Part shown: one piece after another, positions 1 through 5,798 of the stretch
Layout: each line of letters begins with the position of its first letter
Numbering within the stretch: position 1 is the first letter of the stretch
Assembly: GCA_039197915.1 (NCBI GenBank)
Contig: JBCCTV010000163.1
Span: forward strand, 1 to 7,268
DNA: 7,268 nucleotides
Reading direction: 5' to 3'
DNA from: JAJFFW01 sp039197915
Lineage (GTDB): Bacteria > Pseudomonadota > Alphaproteobacteria > Caulobacterales > Parvularculaceae
Program-made: the position numbers and the translations under genes
Notes under the pieces: generated by a model
What the model saw: only the letters and a program-made list of their open reading frames with translations
Told to the model about the DNA's origin: nothing
The model's database searches: none

Positions 1-1284
1 CTCAAGACTGGAACGCCGGCGCGGCTCGATGGGGAGACGATCGATTGGGCGTCCTTGGAGATGCAGGCAGCGGACGCCGAGCCTGCGCCCTTCTCATTTT
101 TGACGGATGAAATCCGGGTGCCGCAGATAGCCTGCGGCGTCACGCACACTTCACGTGAAACCCACGCAATCATCGAAGCCCACCTGGACCAGTCTGCGGT
201 TTATGGCGGAGCGATATCCGGCAAAGGTCCGCGCTATTGTCCGTCGATCGAAGACAAGATTGTCCGCTTTAAAGAACGCGAAAGCCACCAGGTTTTTCTG
301 GAGCCCGAGGGGCTGGAAGACACGACCGTCTACCCAAACGGGATTTCGACCTCGTTGCCCGCGCCGGTCCAGGAAGCGTTTGTGCAAACGGTGCCGGGTC
401 TTGAGCGTGCCCGCATCAAGCGGCACGGCTACGCCATCGAATATGATTATGTCGACCCGCGGGAATTGCTGGCGTCCCTTGAGACGAAGCGATTGCCCGG
501 GCTTTATCTGGCGGGTCAGATCAATGGGACCACAGGCTATGAAGAAGCGGCCGCTCAAGGTCTGATCGCTGGCGCAAACGCCGCTCGGGCGGCCTCCGGC
601 GGTGAGCCGATATCGATCGATCGCTCTGAAGGCTACATCGGCGTGATGATTGACGACCTCGTCACCCGCGGGGTCACGGAGCCCTATCGGATGTTCACTT
701 CACGCGCCGAGTACCGGCTGACCTTGCGCGCCGATAACGCCGATCAACGGCTCACGCCGCTTGGGATTGAAACGGGTCTCGTCGGGCCGGAAAGAGCGGC
801 CGCGTTTCACGTGAAACAAAGAGAGCTCGATGACGCGCGCAACTGGGCCCGGGAAACCAATGCCACGCCAAAAGAGGCTGCAAAAAAAGGCATCCAGATT
901 AACCAAGACGGGCGGCGGCGTAGCGTCGTCGATCTCTTAGGCCACCCGGGTGTAAATTCTGAAACGCTGGCGCTTCTCTTTCCAGAAATTCGGCGCTTCA
1001 GCGCCACCGCCCGGGAGCAGCTGGAAATCGACGGTCTTTACGCCGGATACCTCGATCGCCAGCAGGCCGACATTATCGCCTTTAAGAAGGACGAGCGGTT
1101 GCGCCTGCCTGCGGACCTGCCCTATGGGGCGATTAAAGGTCTCTCAAATGAAGTCCGCCAGCGCCTCGAAGAAGCGCGGCCAACAACGCTTGGGCAGGCG
1201 GGCCGCGTGGAAGGGGTGACGCCGGCGGCGTTGGCGATTTTGCTCGCCTGGGTTCGGAAGAATGGCGCGCGCGCGGCCTCCTAG
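1..1284 (+). CDS. mnmG: MnmG (GidA), tRNA uridine-5-carboxymethylaminomethyl modification enzyme, 5'-truncated
   Basis: FAD-dependent partner of MnmE; the cytoplasmic MnmE-MnmG complex installs (carboxymethyl)aminomethyl groups on C5 of wobble uridine 34 in certain tRNAs. The frame is open from base 1 (LKTGTPARLDG) to TAG at 1282-1284, giving 427 residues. The family is about 620-630 aa, so roughly 200 N-terminal residues, including the Rossmann FAD motif, lie outside the window. Visible hallmarks: PQIAC-VTHT, GPRYCPSIEDK with the conserved cysteine (codon 238-240; E. coli Cys277 by family knowledge), HQVFLEPEG, YPNGISTSLP, GYAIEYDYVDP, the FAD-contacting GQINGTTGYEEAAAQG, SRAEYRLTLRADNAD, then the helical C-terminal domain that contacts MnmE. 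Two parS-like sites are embedded in the gene (147-162 and 803-818). At the first, the usual N-E-K of THTNEKTH is replaced by S-R-E. The stop sits inside a 15-base tandem duplication. Identity is near certain. Confidence 0.97.
   Translation, partial: LKTGTPARLDGETIDWASLEMQAADAEPAPFSFLTDEIRVPQIACGVTHTSRETHAIIEAHLDQSAVYGGAISGKGPRYCPSIEDKIVRFKERESHQVFLEPEGLEDTTVYPNGISTSLPAPVQEAFVQTVPGLERARIKRHGYAIEYDYVDPRELLASLETKRLPGLYLAGQINGTTGYEEAAAQGLIAGANAARAASGGEPISIDRSEGYIGVMIDDLVTRGVTEPYRMFTSRAEYRLTLRADNADQRLTPLGIETGLVGPERAAAFHVKQRELDDARNWARETNATPKEAAKKGIQINQDGRRRSVVDLLGHPGVNSETLALLFPEIRRFSATAREQLEIDGLYAGYLDRQQADIIAFKKDERLRLPADLPYGAIKGLSNEVRQRLEEARPTTLGQAGRVEGVTPAALAILLAWVRKNGARAAS
147..162. other. parS-like ParB-binding site 1, inside mnmG
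   Basis: The sequence cacttcacgtgaaacc matches the universal chromosomal parS consensus TGTTTCACGTGAAACA at 12 of 16 positions. The inner palindrome TTCACGTGAA (150-159) is intact; the mismatches are in the outer three left bases and the last right base. It is the weakest of the three sites. It is read in frame as TCA-CGT-GAA-ACC (SRET) within the conserved THT...THAII segment of MnmG. ParB binding is inferred from the motif and the nearby parAB genes. Confidence 0.7.
803..818. other. parS site 2, inside mnmG (best match)
   Basis: The sequence cgtttcacgtgaaaca matches the parS consensus at 15 of 16 positions; only the first base differs. It is a 14-base perfect palindrome (804-817) and the strongest ParB-loading candidate in the window. 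Here the site is read as TTT-CAC-GTG-AAA (FHVK), a different codon frame from sites 1 and 3. It lies about 1.5 kb upstream of parA. Confidence 0.9.
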
Positions 1285-1302
1285 AGGGCGGCCTCCCAGA
1301 GC
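1273..1302 (+). repeat. 15-base tandem duplication across the mnmG stop codon
   Basis: Bases 1273-1287 and 1288-1302 are adjacent 15-base units identical at 13 of 15 positions. Each begins gcggcctcc. The mnmG stop TAG (1282-1284) in the first copy corresponds to CAG in the second. Because the period is a multiple of three, the second copy repeats the Ala-Ala-Ser ending in the same frame. Without the stop, the frame would run to TGA at 1318-1320. Confidence 0.75.
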
Positions 1303-1308
1303 AATTTC

Positions 1309-1344
1309 GCGGCGAGCTGAACCCCCTCGTCGCTCTCGGTTTTT
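1309..1344 (+). terminator. Possible Rho-independent terminator after mnmG
   Basis: An 8-bp stem pairs gcggcgag (1309-1316) with ctcgtcgc (1326-1333), with one G-U wobble and a 9-base loop. A run of five T follows at 1340-1344, but seven bases after the stem rather than directly abutting it. This would be a weak or imperfect intrinsic terminator 25 bases past the mnmG stop. It fits with the unusually long 252-base gap before rsmG, but it could be chance in GC-rich DNA. Confidence 0.3.
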
Positions 1345-1444
1345 GGTTCGTTGCGTTTACCGGCGCCCAACCGGCCCCTCTTTCGGCGCGAAGCGCTCTA
1401 CCTTGCTCGCATTAAGCGCAGCTCACTACGGCCCAGGTATCCCA

Positions 1445-1540
1445 ATGTCAGAGATCGCCTTAGCGTCGAAGTCGCCTAGCCGGCGCTTTCTCGTTCCGGA
1501 AGCCGCCCGCGGTCTAACCCCCTGCGGTTCAATCTTATGA
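1445..1540 (+). pseudogene. Short open frame with a Maf-like N-terminus, possible gene remnant
   Basis: This 31-codon frame starts at ATG 1445, with AGG at 1435-1437 a plausible ribosome-binding site. It ends at TGA 1538-1540, which overlaps the rsmG ATG in an ATGA junction. Its start, MSEIALASKSPSRRFL, resembles the N-terminus of Maf/YhdE/YceF nucleotide pyrophosphatases (Met a few residues before LAS-SP-RR-LL). The similarity fades after about 16 residues, although EAARGL could echo the family's EAAG(I/V). Maf is about 190-200 aa, so nothing functional of that enzyme remains here. maf lies in the origin region in many alphaproteobacteria, which makes a remnant conceivable. The frame is also open upstream to an ATG at 1262, but that part is Arg/Pro-rich and looks non-coding. 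Alternatives are a leader peptide coupled to rsmG translation, or plain chance. Confidence 0.22.
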
Positions 1541-2175
1541 CGCCTGAAACCTTTGCGGCAAAAACCGGTGCTTCACGTGAAACCCTCGAACGGCTCAAGG
1601 CGTTTGACGCGCTTCTCGTTGAGCGGGCGGCGATCCATAATCTTGTTTCCCGATCAACCTTGCCAGACCGCTGGGAGCGCCATTTTTACGACAGCGCGCA
1701 ACTGATTGATCGAATACCGAAGAGCGCAAAAGAGATCCTCGATCTCGGGAGTGGCGCGGGTTTCCCAGGCCTCGTCATCGCCGCTTTTTTGGTCGATCGG
1801 GACGGGTCGGTAACCTTGGTCGAATCAAAAGAGAAAAAATGCGTTTTTCTGCGCGACGCCGTCGCCGCCATGGGCCTCAAGAACGTGCGAATCGAATCGG
1901 CGCGTGTCGAGTCTGGGCGCCTCGAATCGGTATGTCTAGCAAGACCGCCCGATTTAGTGACCGCCCGCGCGCTCGCGCCGTTGCCAAAGCTTTTCTCCTA
2001 TGTGTCTGAAATTCGAGCTGAAAACGCCCGGTTGCTATTTCCTAAGGGTGCGCGTGCAGATGAGGAATTGACCAACGCGCGCAAATCATGGCGCTTTCAG
2101 GTTGTTCGTCACGCAAGCGTAACTGATCCCGCGGCGACAATATTAGAGATCACCGCGCTCGCCCGGCGGAAGTAA
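1537..2175 (+). CDS. rsmG: RsmG (GidB), 16S rRNA (guanine-527-N7) methyltransferase
   Basis: SAM-dependent enzyme that methylates N7 of G527 in the 530 loop of 16S rRNA; loss is known to give low-level streptomycin resistance in several bacteria. The protein is 212 aa, normal for the family. The Rossmann-like fold shows SAM motif I ILDLGSGAGFPG (67-78), the acidic residue after beta-2 in LVES (94-97) followed by KEKK-VFLRD, TARALAPL (142-149) and LFPKG (167-171). The N-terminal HNLVS-STL...RHF-DSAQL pattern is typical. ATG 1537 is the first start after the in-frame stop at 1477-1479, and homologues begin the same way, though no clear Shine-Dalgarno sequence is visible. Residues 13-16 (SRET) are encoded by parS site 3. 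Residues 119-131 carry a repeated Glu-Ser pattern that may be a small local expansion. Its position between mnmG and parA is the usual one. Confidence 0.97.
   Translation: MTPETFAAKTGASRETLERLKAFDALLVERAAIHNLVSRSTLPDRWERHFYDSAQLIDRIPKSAKEILDLGSGAGFPGLVIAAFLVDRDGSVTLVESKEKKCVFLRDAVAAMGLKNVRIESARVESGRLESVCLARPPDLVTARALAPLPKLFSYVSEIRAENARLLFPKGARADEELTNARKSWRFQVVRHASVTDPAATILEITALARRK
1569..1584. other. parS site 3, at the start of rsmG
   Basis: The sequence tgcttcacgtgaaacc matches the parS consensus at 14 of 16 positions, with differences at positions 3 and 16. The core TTCACGTGAAAC is intact. It lies 32 bases into rsmG and about 0.7 kb upstream of parA. It is read as TCA-CGT-GAA-ACC (SRET), the same codon phase as site 1 in mnmG. 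As a ParB nucleation point, spreading from here would cover the rsmG 5' end and the parA upstream region. Confidence 0.85.
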
Positions 2176-2216
2176 AAAAACCGCAGGCGAACGCGCCATT
2201 GAAGCATGACTGAAAC

Positions 2217-2220
2217 AGGA
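2217..2220 (+). promoter_or_regulatory. Candidate ribosome-binding site for a TTG start of parA
   Basis: AGGA lies 8 bases before the TTG at 2229, which opens the parA frame 18 codons upstream of the ATG at 2283. No comparable motif precedes the ATG itself; the nearest purine tract, GGA at 2261-2263, is about 19 bases away. This supports the longer N-terminus on initiation grounds, while homology favours the shorter one. Confidence 0.3.
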
Positions 2221-2282
2221 CCAACGCCTTGTCCTCTAGACCCGGAACCGAGACCGAGCCGGACCACCAAAACGAACCGCGC

Positions 2283-3095
2283 ATGAGCGCCGCCACCCGA
2301 CCACGCGTCATGGCGATCGCGAACCAAAAAGGCGGCGTCGGCAAAACGACGACGGCCATTAATCTGTCGACGGCCTTAGCGGCGGTGGGCGAGCGCGTTT
2401 TGTTGATTGATCTTGATCCCCAAGGGAACGCGTCGACCGGGCTTGGCCTGTCATCGGCGGCGCGCACCGTCACCACCTATGACGTTTTGATGGGCGAATA
2501 TCGTCTCGATGCCGCGGTCAGCGAGACCGATATCCCGGGACTTTCTCTAGCGGCCGGGGGTCAGGCTCTTGCAGGCGCGGAGATCGAGCTTATCGAGGCT
2601 GAGCGCCGGCACTACCGGTTAAAAGACGCCCTTGACGAGTATGCGCGCAGCAGCGCGCGCGAGGCGGCGACGTACATTATTATCGATTGCCCGCCATCGC
2701 TCAGCCTTCTGACTGTCAACGCCCTTGCGGCGGCGGACTCAGTCGTCATTCCTCTGCAGACAGAGTTTTTTGCACTGGAAGGGTTGAGCCAGATTATGCG
2801 CACCCTTGAGACTGTGCGTGCACGGCTCAATTCGAACTTGATGCTCCAGGGCGTCGTTTTAACGATGTATGACCGGCGCAATAATCTATCGGCGCAGGTT
2901 GAGGCGGATGTGCGCGCCCACCTGAAAGACAAAGTGTTTCACACCGTCATTCCACGGAATGTGCGGATATCTGAAGCGCCAAGCCATGGGAAACCGGCCT
3001 TGCTTTACGATCTGAAATGCGCCGGCAGCCAAGCTTATGTGCGCCTGGCGAGCGAACTCATTCAACGCGAGCGCGACAGCAAGCGCGCAGCTTAA
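2283..3095 (+). CDS. parA: ParA, chromosome-partitioning ATPase
   Basis: Deviant-Walker ATPase of the ParABS system. ATP-bound dimers coat the nucleoid and are released by ParB-parS complexes, moving the replicated origin toward the new pole. From ATG 2283 the protein is 270 aa, normal for chromosomal ParA. Motifs: deviant Walker A KGGVGKTTT (16-24) with the signature lysine, A' LLIDLDPQGN (40-49), Walker B YIIIDCPPSL (131-140), TEFFALEGLSQ (160-170) and TMYDRRNNLS (194-203). The frame is open back to TTG 2229, which has a better-spaced AGGA and would add 18 residues (MSSRPGTETEPDHQNEPR). I prefer 2283 because ParA homologues start close to AIANQKGG, but the choice is uncertain. It lies 107 bases after rsmG and 12 bases before parB, so it is co-transcribed with parB. 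Confidence 0.97.
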   Translation: MSAATRPRVMAIANQKGGVGKTTTAINLSTALAAVGERVLLIDLDPQGNASTGLGLSSAARTVTTYDVLMGEYRLDAAVSETDIPGLSLAAGGQALAGAEIELIEAERRHYRLKDALDEYARSSAREAATYIIIDCPPSLSLLTVNALAAADSVVIPLQTEFFALEGLSQIMRTLETVRARLNSNLMLQGVVLTMYDRRNNLSAQVEADVRAHLKDKVFHTVIPRNVRISEAPSHGKPALLYDLKCAGSQAYVRLASELIQRERDSKRAA

Positions 3096-3107
3096 AGGTA
3101 GGCGGGA

Positions 3108-4079
3108 ATGGCGATGGCGGCGGCGCGAAAGAAAGAGGCGAAGGGTGGAGCGCGTGGGTTAGGGCGTGGTCTCGACGCGCTATTGGGTGATGTGCCCACA
3201 GGCGACGCTGGCTCCGCTGAGACCACAAGAGCGGATGTGGCGAACGCGACGCCTGAGGGTTCGGCGCCGATGACGCTGCCGGTCGCTTTTCTCCATCCCA
3301 ACGCAGATCAGCCGCGTCGCATCTTCAATGACGACGCTATTCAGGAGCTTGCTGCGTCTATTAAGGCGCGCGGGCTTTTGCAGCCGATATTGGTGCGCCC
3401 GCGCGGTAAGGATGAATTTGAAATTGTCGCCGGGGAGCGCCGATGGCGCGCGGCCCAAAAAGCAGAGCTCCATGAAGTTCCCGTCCTGATCCGTGATCTG
3501 ACGGACGAGGAGAGCGCAGAAATCGCGCTGATCGAGAACGTCCAGCGGGTCGACTTAAACCCGATGGAAGAAGCGGAGGCCTATAAACGCCTAGGCGATG
3601 TCTATAAGCGCACGCAAGAGCAAATTGCAAAGGCTGTCGGCAAGTCGCGTAGCCATGTGGCGAACATCATGCGTCTACTGACGCTCCCAAACGCAACGCG
3701 CAGTGCGGTTCGCGAAGGGCGGCTTTCGATGGGGCATGCGCGTGCGTTGATCGGCTCGAGCGACCCCGATTTTTATTGCGAGCTTGTCATCCGCGAAGCC
3801 TTGTCGGTTCGCCAGACCGAAGATCTTGTTAAGCGCAACGCGGGCGGAGAGTCGCCGGGAAATACTCTTGCTACAGATGAAAAATCGACTAAGTCGGCAA
3901 CATCGTCAGGAAAAAAGGATGCTGATACGCGCGCCCTAGAAGCGGATCTTGCAGCCGCCCTTGGCCTCGAAGTGCAGGTCGACCATTCGAAAGGCGGGTC
4001 CGGCTCGGTCACGATCTCATACCTGACGCTCGATCAGCTCGATGATTTGTGCGGGCGGCTAATGGGCGCCGGCGTTTAA
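3108..4079 (+). CDS. parB: ParB, parS-binding CTPase of chromosome partitioning
   Basis: Binds parS, loads as a CTP-dependent sliding clamp, spreads over neighbouring DNA and stimulates ParA ATPase. The protein is 323 aa, within the usual range. In order: the basic N-terminal GLGRGLDALLGD (17-28), which by family knowledge contacts ParA; the CTP-binding domain with LLQPILVRP (90-98), GERRWRAA (109-116) and ENVQRVDLNPMEEAEAY (143-159); a helix-turn-helix around TQEQIAKAVGKSRSHVANIMRL (169-190) that reads parS; a low-complexity Ser/Lys/Thr linker (about 245-272); and a C-terminal dimerisation domain (273-323). The CTPase residues GERR and ENxxR are intact. The start is ATG 3108 with an AGGTAGG purine tract at 3096-3102; an in-frame ATG at 3114 is also possible. 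It converges with holA. Confidence 0.98.
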   Translation: MAMAAARKKEAKGGARGLGRGLDALLGDVPTGDAGSAETTRADVANATPEGSAPMTLPVAFLHPNADQPRRIFNDDAIQELAASIKARGLLQPILVRPRGKDEFEIVAGERRWRAAQKAELHEVPVLIRDLTDEESAEIALIENVQRVDLNPMEEAEAYKRLGDVYKRTQEQIAKAVGKSRSHVANIMRLLTLPNATRSAVREGRLSMGHARALIGSSDPDFYCELVIREALSVRQTEDLVKRNAGGESPGNTLATDEKSTKSATSSGKKDADTRALEADLAAALGLEVQVDHSKGGSGSVTISYLTLDQLDDLCGRLMGAGV

Positions 4080-4103
4080 GGCGGCCCCACCAGGAACATC
4101 TTC

Positions 4104-4138
4104 GAGGCGACCGACAAGCCTCTAAACCCCAAAGGTTT
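4104..4138. terminator. Weak hairpins in the convergent parB/holA junction
   Basis: The 58 bases between the facing stop codons of parB and holA contain two short inverted repeats. One is GAGGC/GCCTC (4104-4108 with 4118-4122, 9-base loop); the other is AAACC/GGTTT (4124-4128 with 4134-4138, 5-base loop), which touches the holA stop. Both stems are only 5 bp and neither has a clear following T-run, so a bidirectional terminator is only a possibility suggested by the layout. Confidence 0.22.
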
Positions 4139-5193
4139 TAATTGCGGGCGCTCATACAAAGGCCAAGGGCCGCGCGCTCAACAATTTCGCGCTGGGGGGC
4201 GCCGGTGGTTTTCGCCGCGATCTCAGCTTGCAAAAGCGCATCGAGCGCCGCTTTCAAGCGATCGGTCGTCCACCGGTTTACGCGCGCCTGGAACGCGGCC
4301 TTTTCTTTGAAAAATACCGGCGGTTTCAGTTTATCGACGGCATGGGCGGGACTAGCGCCGGCGTCAACGGCGGCCCGGGCCGCGGCGAGGCGCATGAAAC
4401 TGCGCTGGAGGGCGCGCAACTGCCCGATTGGGCTCGCGCCCACCATGGCCGCTTGGTGAAGCGCATGTTCAAGCGACGGGGCCGCGCCGTCGGCAATTGC
4501 TGCGAAAAGGGCGTCGCTCGTTTCCGTAGCGCCGTCCGCGAGCACGGCTTGCACATCATCAACGGTGATCGTCTCCGGCCCCTCGCGCGAACTTTTCAGG
4601 CCTTTGAAGAGGATCACTTTGTCGATTTCAGCGCGAGAAAGCCCGCGATCTTCACCGAGAGCGCTGACAACAAGATCCAACGCCTCTTGATCGAAGCGCA
4701 GATCTTCAGACTTCGCCAACGCCTGGGCAAGGGCGCGAAGCTCCGCCGGTCCGTCCGTGTAGCACGGAATAGCGGCGCCAAATGGCGACTTCTCGAACGC
4801 CGCGCGCAGCTTTGATTTCGGCTTTAGATCGCCGCCTTCAATCACGACGATAGCGGTTGGCTGGAACGATCCGTTTTTGAGGGCGTCCAACAAGAGGGCC
4901 GCCGCTGGCGCCGCGCCATCGCCCGCCGTCTTTACACGAATTAGTCTGTCGCCGCCGGCAAAGGAGATGGCGGCCGCTTCATCAACGAGGCGCGCCGGAT
5001 CGCCCTTTAGGTCCAAGTCAGTAAATTCGGTCGCGTTAAAGGGATCTTGCACGTCGGCGACAATAGACTTGCCAATGCGTAACGCGCGTTCACGCACCAG
5101 TCCGCCGTCTGGTCCATAGACTAAGACGGCGCGTTCCTTAGGCGGCAAGGCTTTGAAAAACTGCCCAATTGCGCGCCCTTTAATTGCGGTCAC
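4138..5193 (-). CDS. holA: HolA, DNA polymerase III delta subunit (clamp loader)
   Basis: Delta subunit of the clamp-loader complex; it opens the DnaN sliding clamp for loading onto primed DNA. The protein is 351 aa (E. coli delta is 343). Recognised from VLVYGPDGGLVRERA (23-37), where the AAA+-like domain begins without a functional Walker A as is normal for delta, then IVVIEGGDLKPKSKLRAAFEK (115-135), AAIPCYTD (140-147), GEDRGLSRAEIDKVILF (180-196) in the second domain and a helical C-terminal collar domain. The start is GTG at 5193-5191, overlapping the lptE stop in a 4-base GTGA, which suggests translational coupling. Last gene of the leuS-lptE-holA unit; its TAA (4140-4138) faces parB. 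This order is common in alphaproteobacteria, and the start agrees with the family's short N-terminus. Confidence 0.93.
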   Translation of the reverse strand: MTAIKGRAIGQFFKALPPKERAVLVYGPDGGLVRERALRIGKSIVADVQDPFNATEFTDLDLKGDPARLVDEAAAISFAGGDRLIRVKTAGDGAAPAAALLLDALKNGSFQPTAIVVIEGGDLKPKSKLRAAFEKSPFGAAIPCYTDGPAELRALAQALAKSEDLRFDQEALDLVVSALGEDRGLSRAEIDKVILFKGLKSSREGPETITVDDVQAVLADGATETSDALFAAIADGAAPSLEHALHQAAMVGASPIGQLRALQRSFMRLAAARAAVDAGASPAHAVDKLKPPVFFKEKAAFQARVNRWTTDRLKAALDALLQAEIAAKTTGAPQREIVERAALGLCMSARN

Positions 5194-5798
5194 TGGGTCT
5201 CGCCATCGATGATTTCAAGCTCATAGTCGTCCGGCGGCAGGGCCTTCACCCGGTCGCGCTCGTCATCGGCGTCTTGTAGCGATAGTAAAATATCGCGCTC
5301 GACCGCTTCAATAAACTGCCGCGCTGCTTTCTCACGCGCCTTTTGCTCTGCATAAAGCGTCGAGTACTGAGAGTTTACAACGTTAAAGGAGACAACCGAG
5401 GAGACTTTGCCTGTGAAGGTCTTCTGGTCCCGCGCGCGGCGCAATTGGTAGGTGCCGCTGATAATATAATTAAAGCGCGTCACTGATGCATCGAGTTGGA
5501 CGGCGAGGTTCTGCGCCGATTCCCGGGCTTTAATCGCCAGGAAATACTCAGTGCTCGCTGCTTCTGACGACGATTTTCTAAGCTCAAACGCCTCCCGAAT
5601 GACAGGCGCGATCGATGGCGATGCATTCACATCACTCATTTCAATGGCGTTCAAAAGCCCTGGCTGATCTTGACCCTCCCGCGTCGCATAAACCGGTTGA
5701 AAGCCGCATCCGCTTAAAAAAAGAGCCGATGCGCCAAAGAGCAAAGCCAAAACGCGATTGACGTGAGAGACCCGATCAATCATGCGCTTATCGCTCAC
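5190..5798 (-). CDS. lptE: LptE, LPS-assembly outer-membrane lipoprotein
   Basis: Lipoprotein that plugs the LptD beta-barrel and helps insert lipopolysaccharide into the outer leaflet of the outer membrane. It is 202 aa from GTG 5798. The N-terminus is a type II signal peptide: basic residues (K4, R5, R9, R15), a hydrophobic stretch VLALLFGASALFL (16-28) and lipobox LSGC with the acylated cysteine at 31. CGFQPVYAT after the cleavage site is the characteristic LptE start. The rest is poorly conserved, as usual in this family; the Glu/Lys/Arg-rich helix at about 145-170 and acidic tail fit. GTG 5798 overlaps the leuS TGA in a GTGA; an in-frame ATG (5783-5781, residue 6) is an alternative start that leaves the signal peptide intact. 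The family call rests on the signal motif plus position between leuS and holA. Confidence 0.9.
   Translation of the reverse strand: MSDKRMIDRVSHVNRVLALLFGASALFLSGCGFQPVYATREGQDQPGLLNAIEMSDVNASPSIAPVIREAFELRKSSSEAASTEYFLAIKARESAQNLAVQLDASVTRFNYIISGTYQLRRARDQKTFTGKVSSVVSFNVVNSQYSTLYAEQKAREKAARQFIEAVERDILLSLQDADDERDRVKALPPDDYELEIIDGETQ

Noticed and set aside
155..565. 136-codon frame inside mnmG in another phase
   Set aside because: mnmG is conserved throughout this stretch; the alternative frame is Arg/Ser/Pro-rich with no motif.
613..624. Repeated CGATCGATCG palindromic run in mnmG
   Set aside because: A short simple alternation encoding SIDRS; GATC repeats of this size are common in GC-rich genomes and suggest no specific site.
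1262..1444. Upstream part of a 92-codon open frame between mnmG and rsmG
   Set aside because: It is very rich in Arg and Pro, overlaps the mnmG end and has no family resemblance; it looks like a GC-driven chance frame. Only the 1445-1540 portion was kept, at low confidence.
1345..1444. Possible promoter or small RNA in the mnmG-rsmG gap
   Set aside because: Several short inverted repeats and TTG-type hexamers are present, but no convincing -35/-10 pair or stable extended structure could be identified by eye.
2935..2942. TGTTTCAC, a perfect left half of parS, within parA
   Set aside because: The right half matches none of the eight consensus bases, so there is no palindrome and it is unlikely to be a ParB site.
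4228..4815. 195-codon plus-strand frame opposite holA
   Set aside because: It lies wholly within holA on the other strand, has an Arg-rich composition typical of antisense shadows, and contains no recognisable domain.
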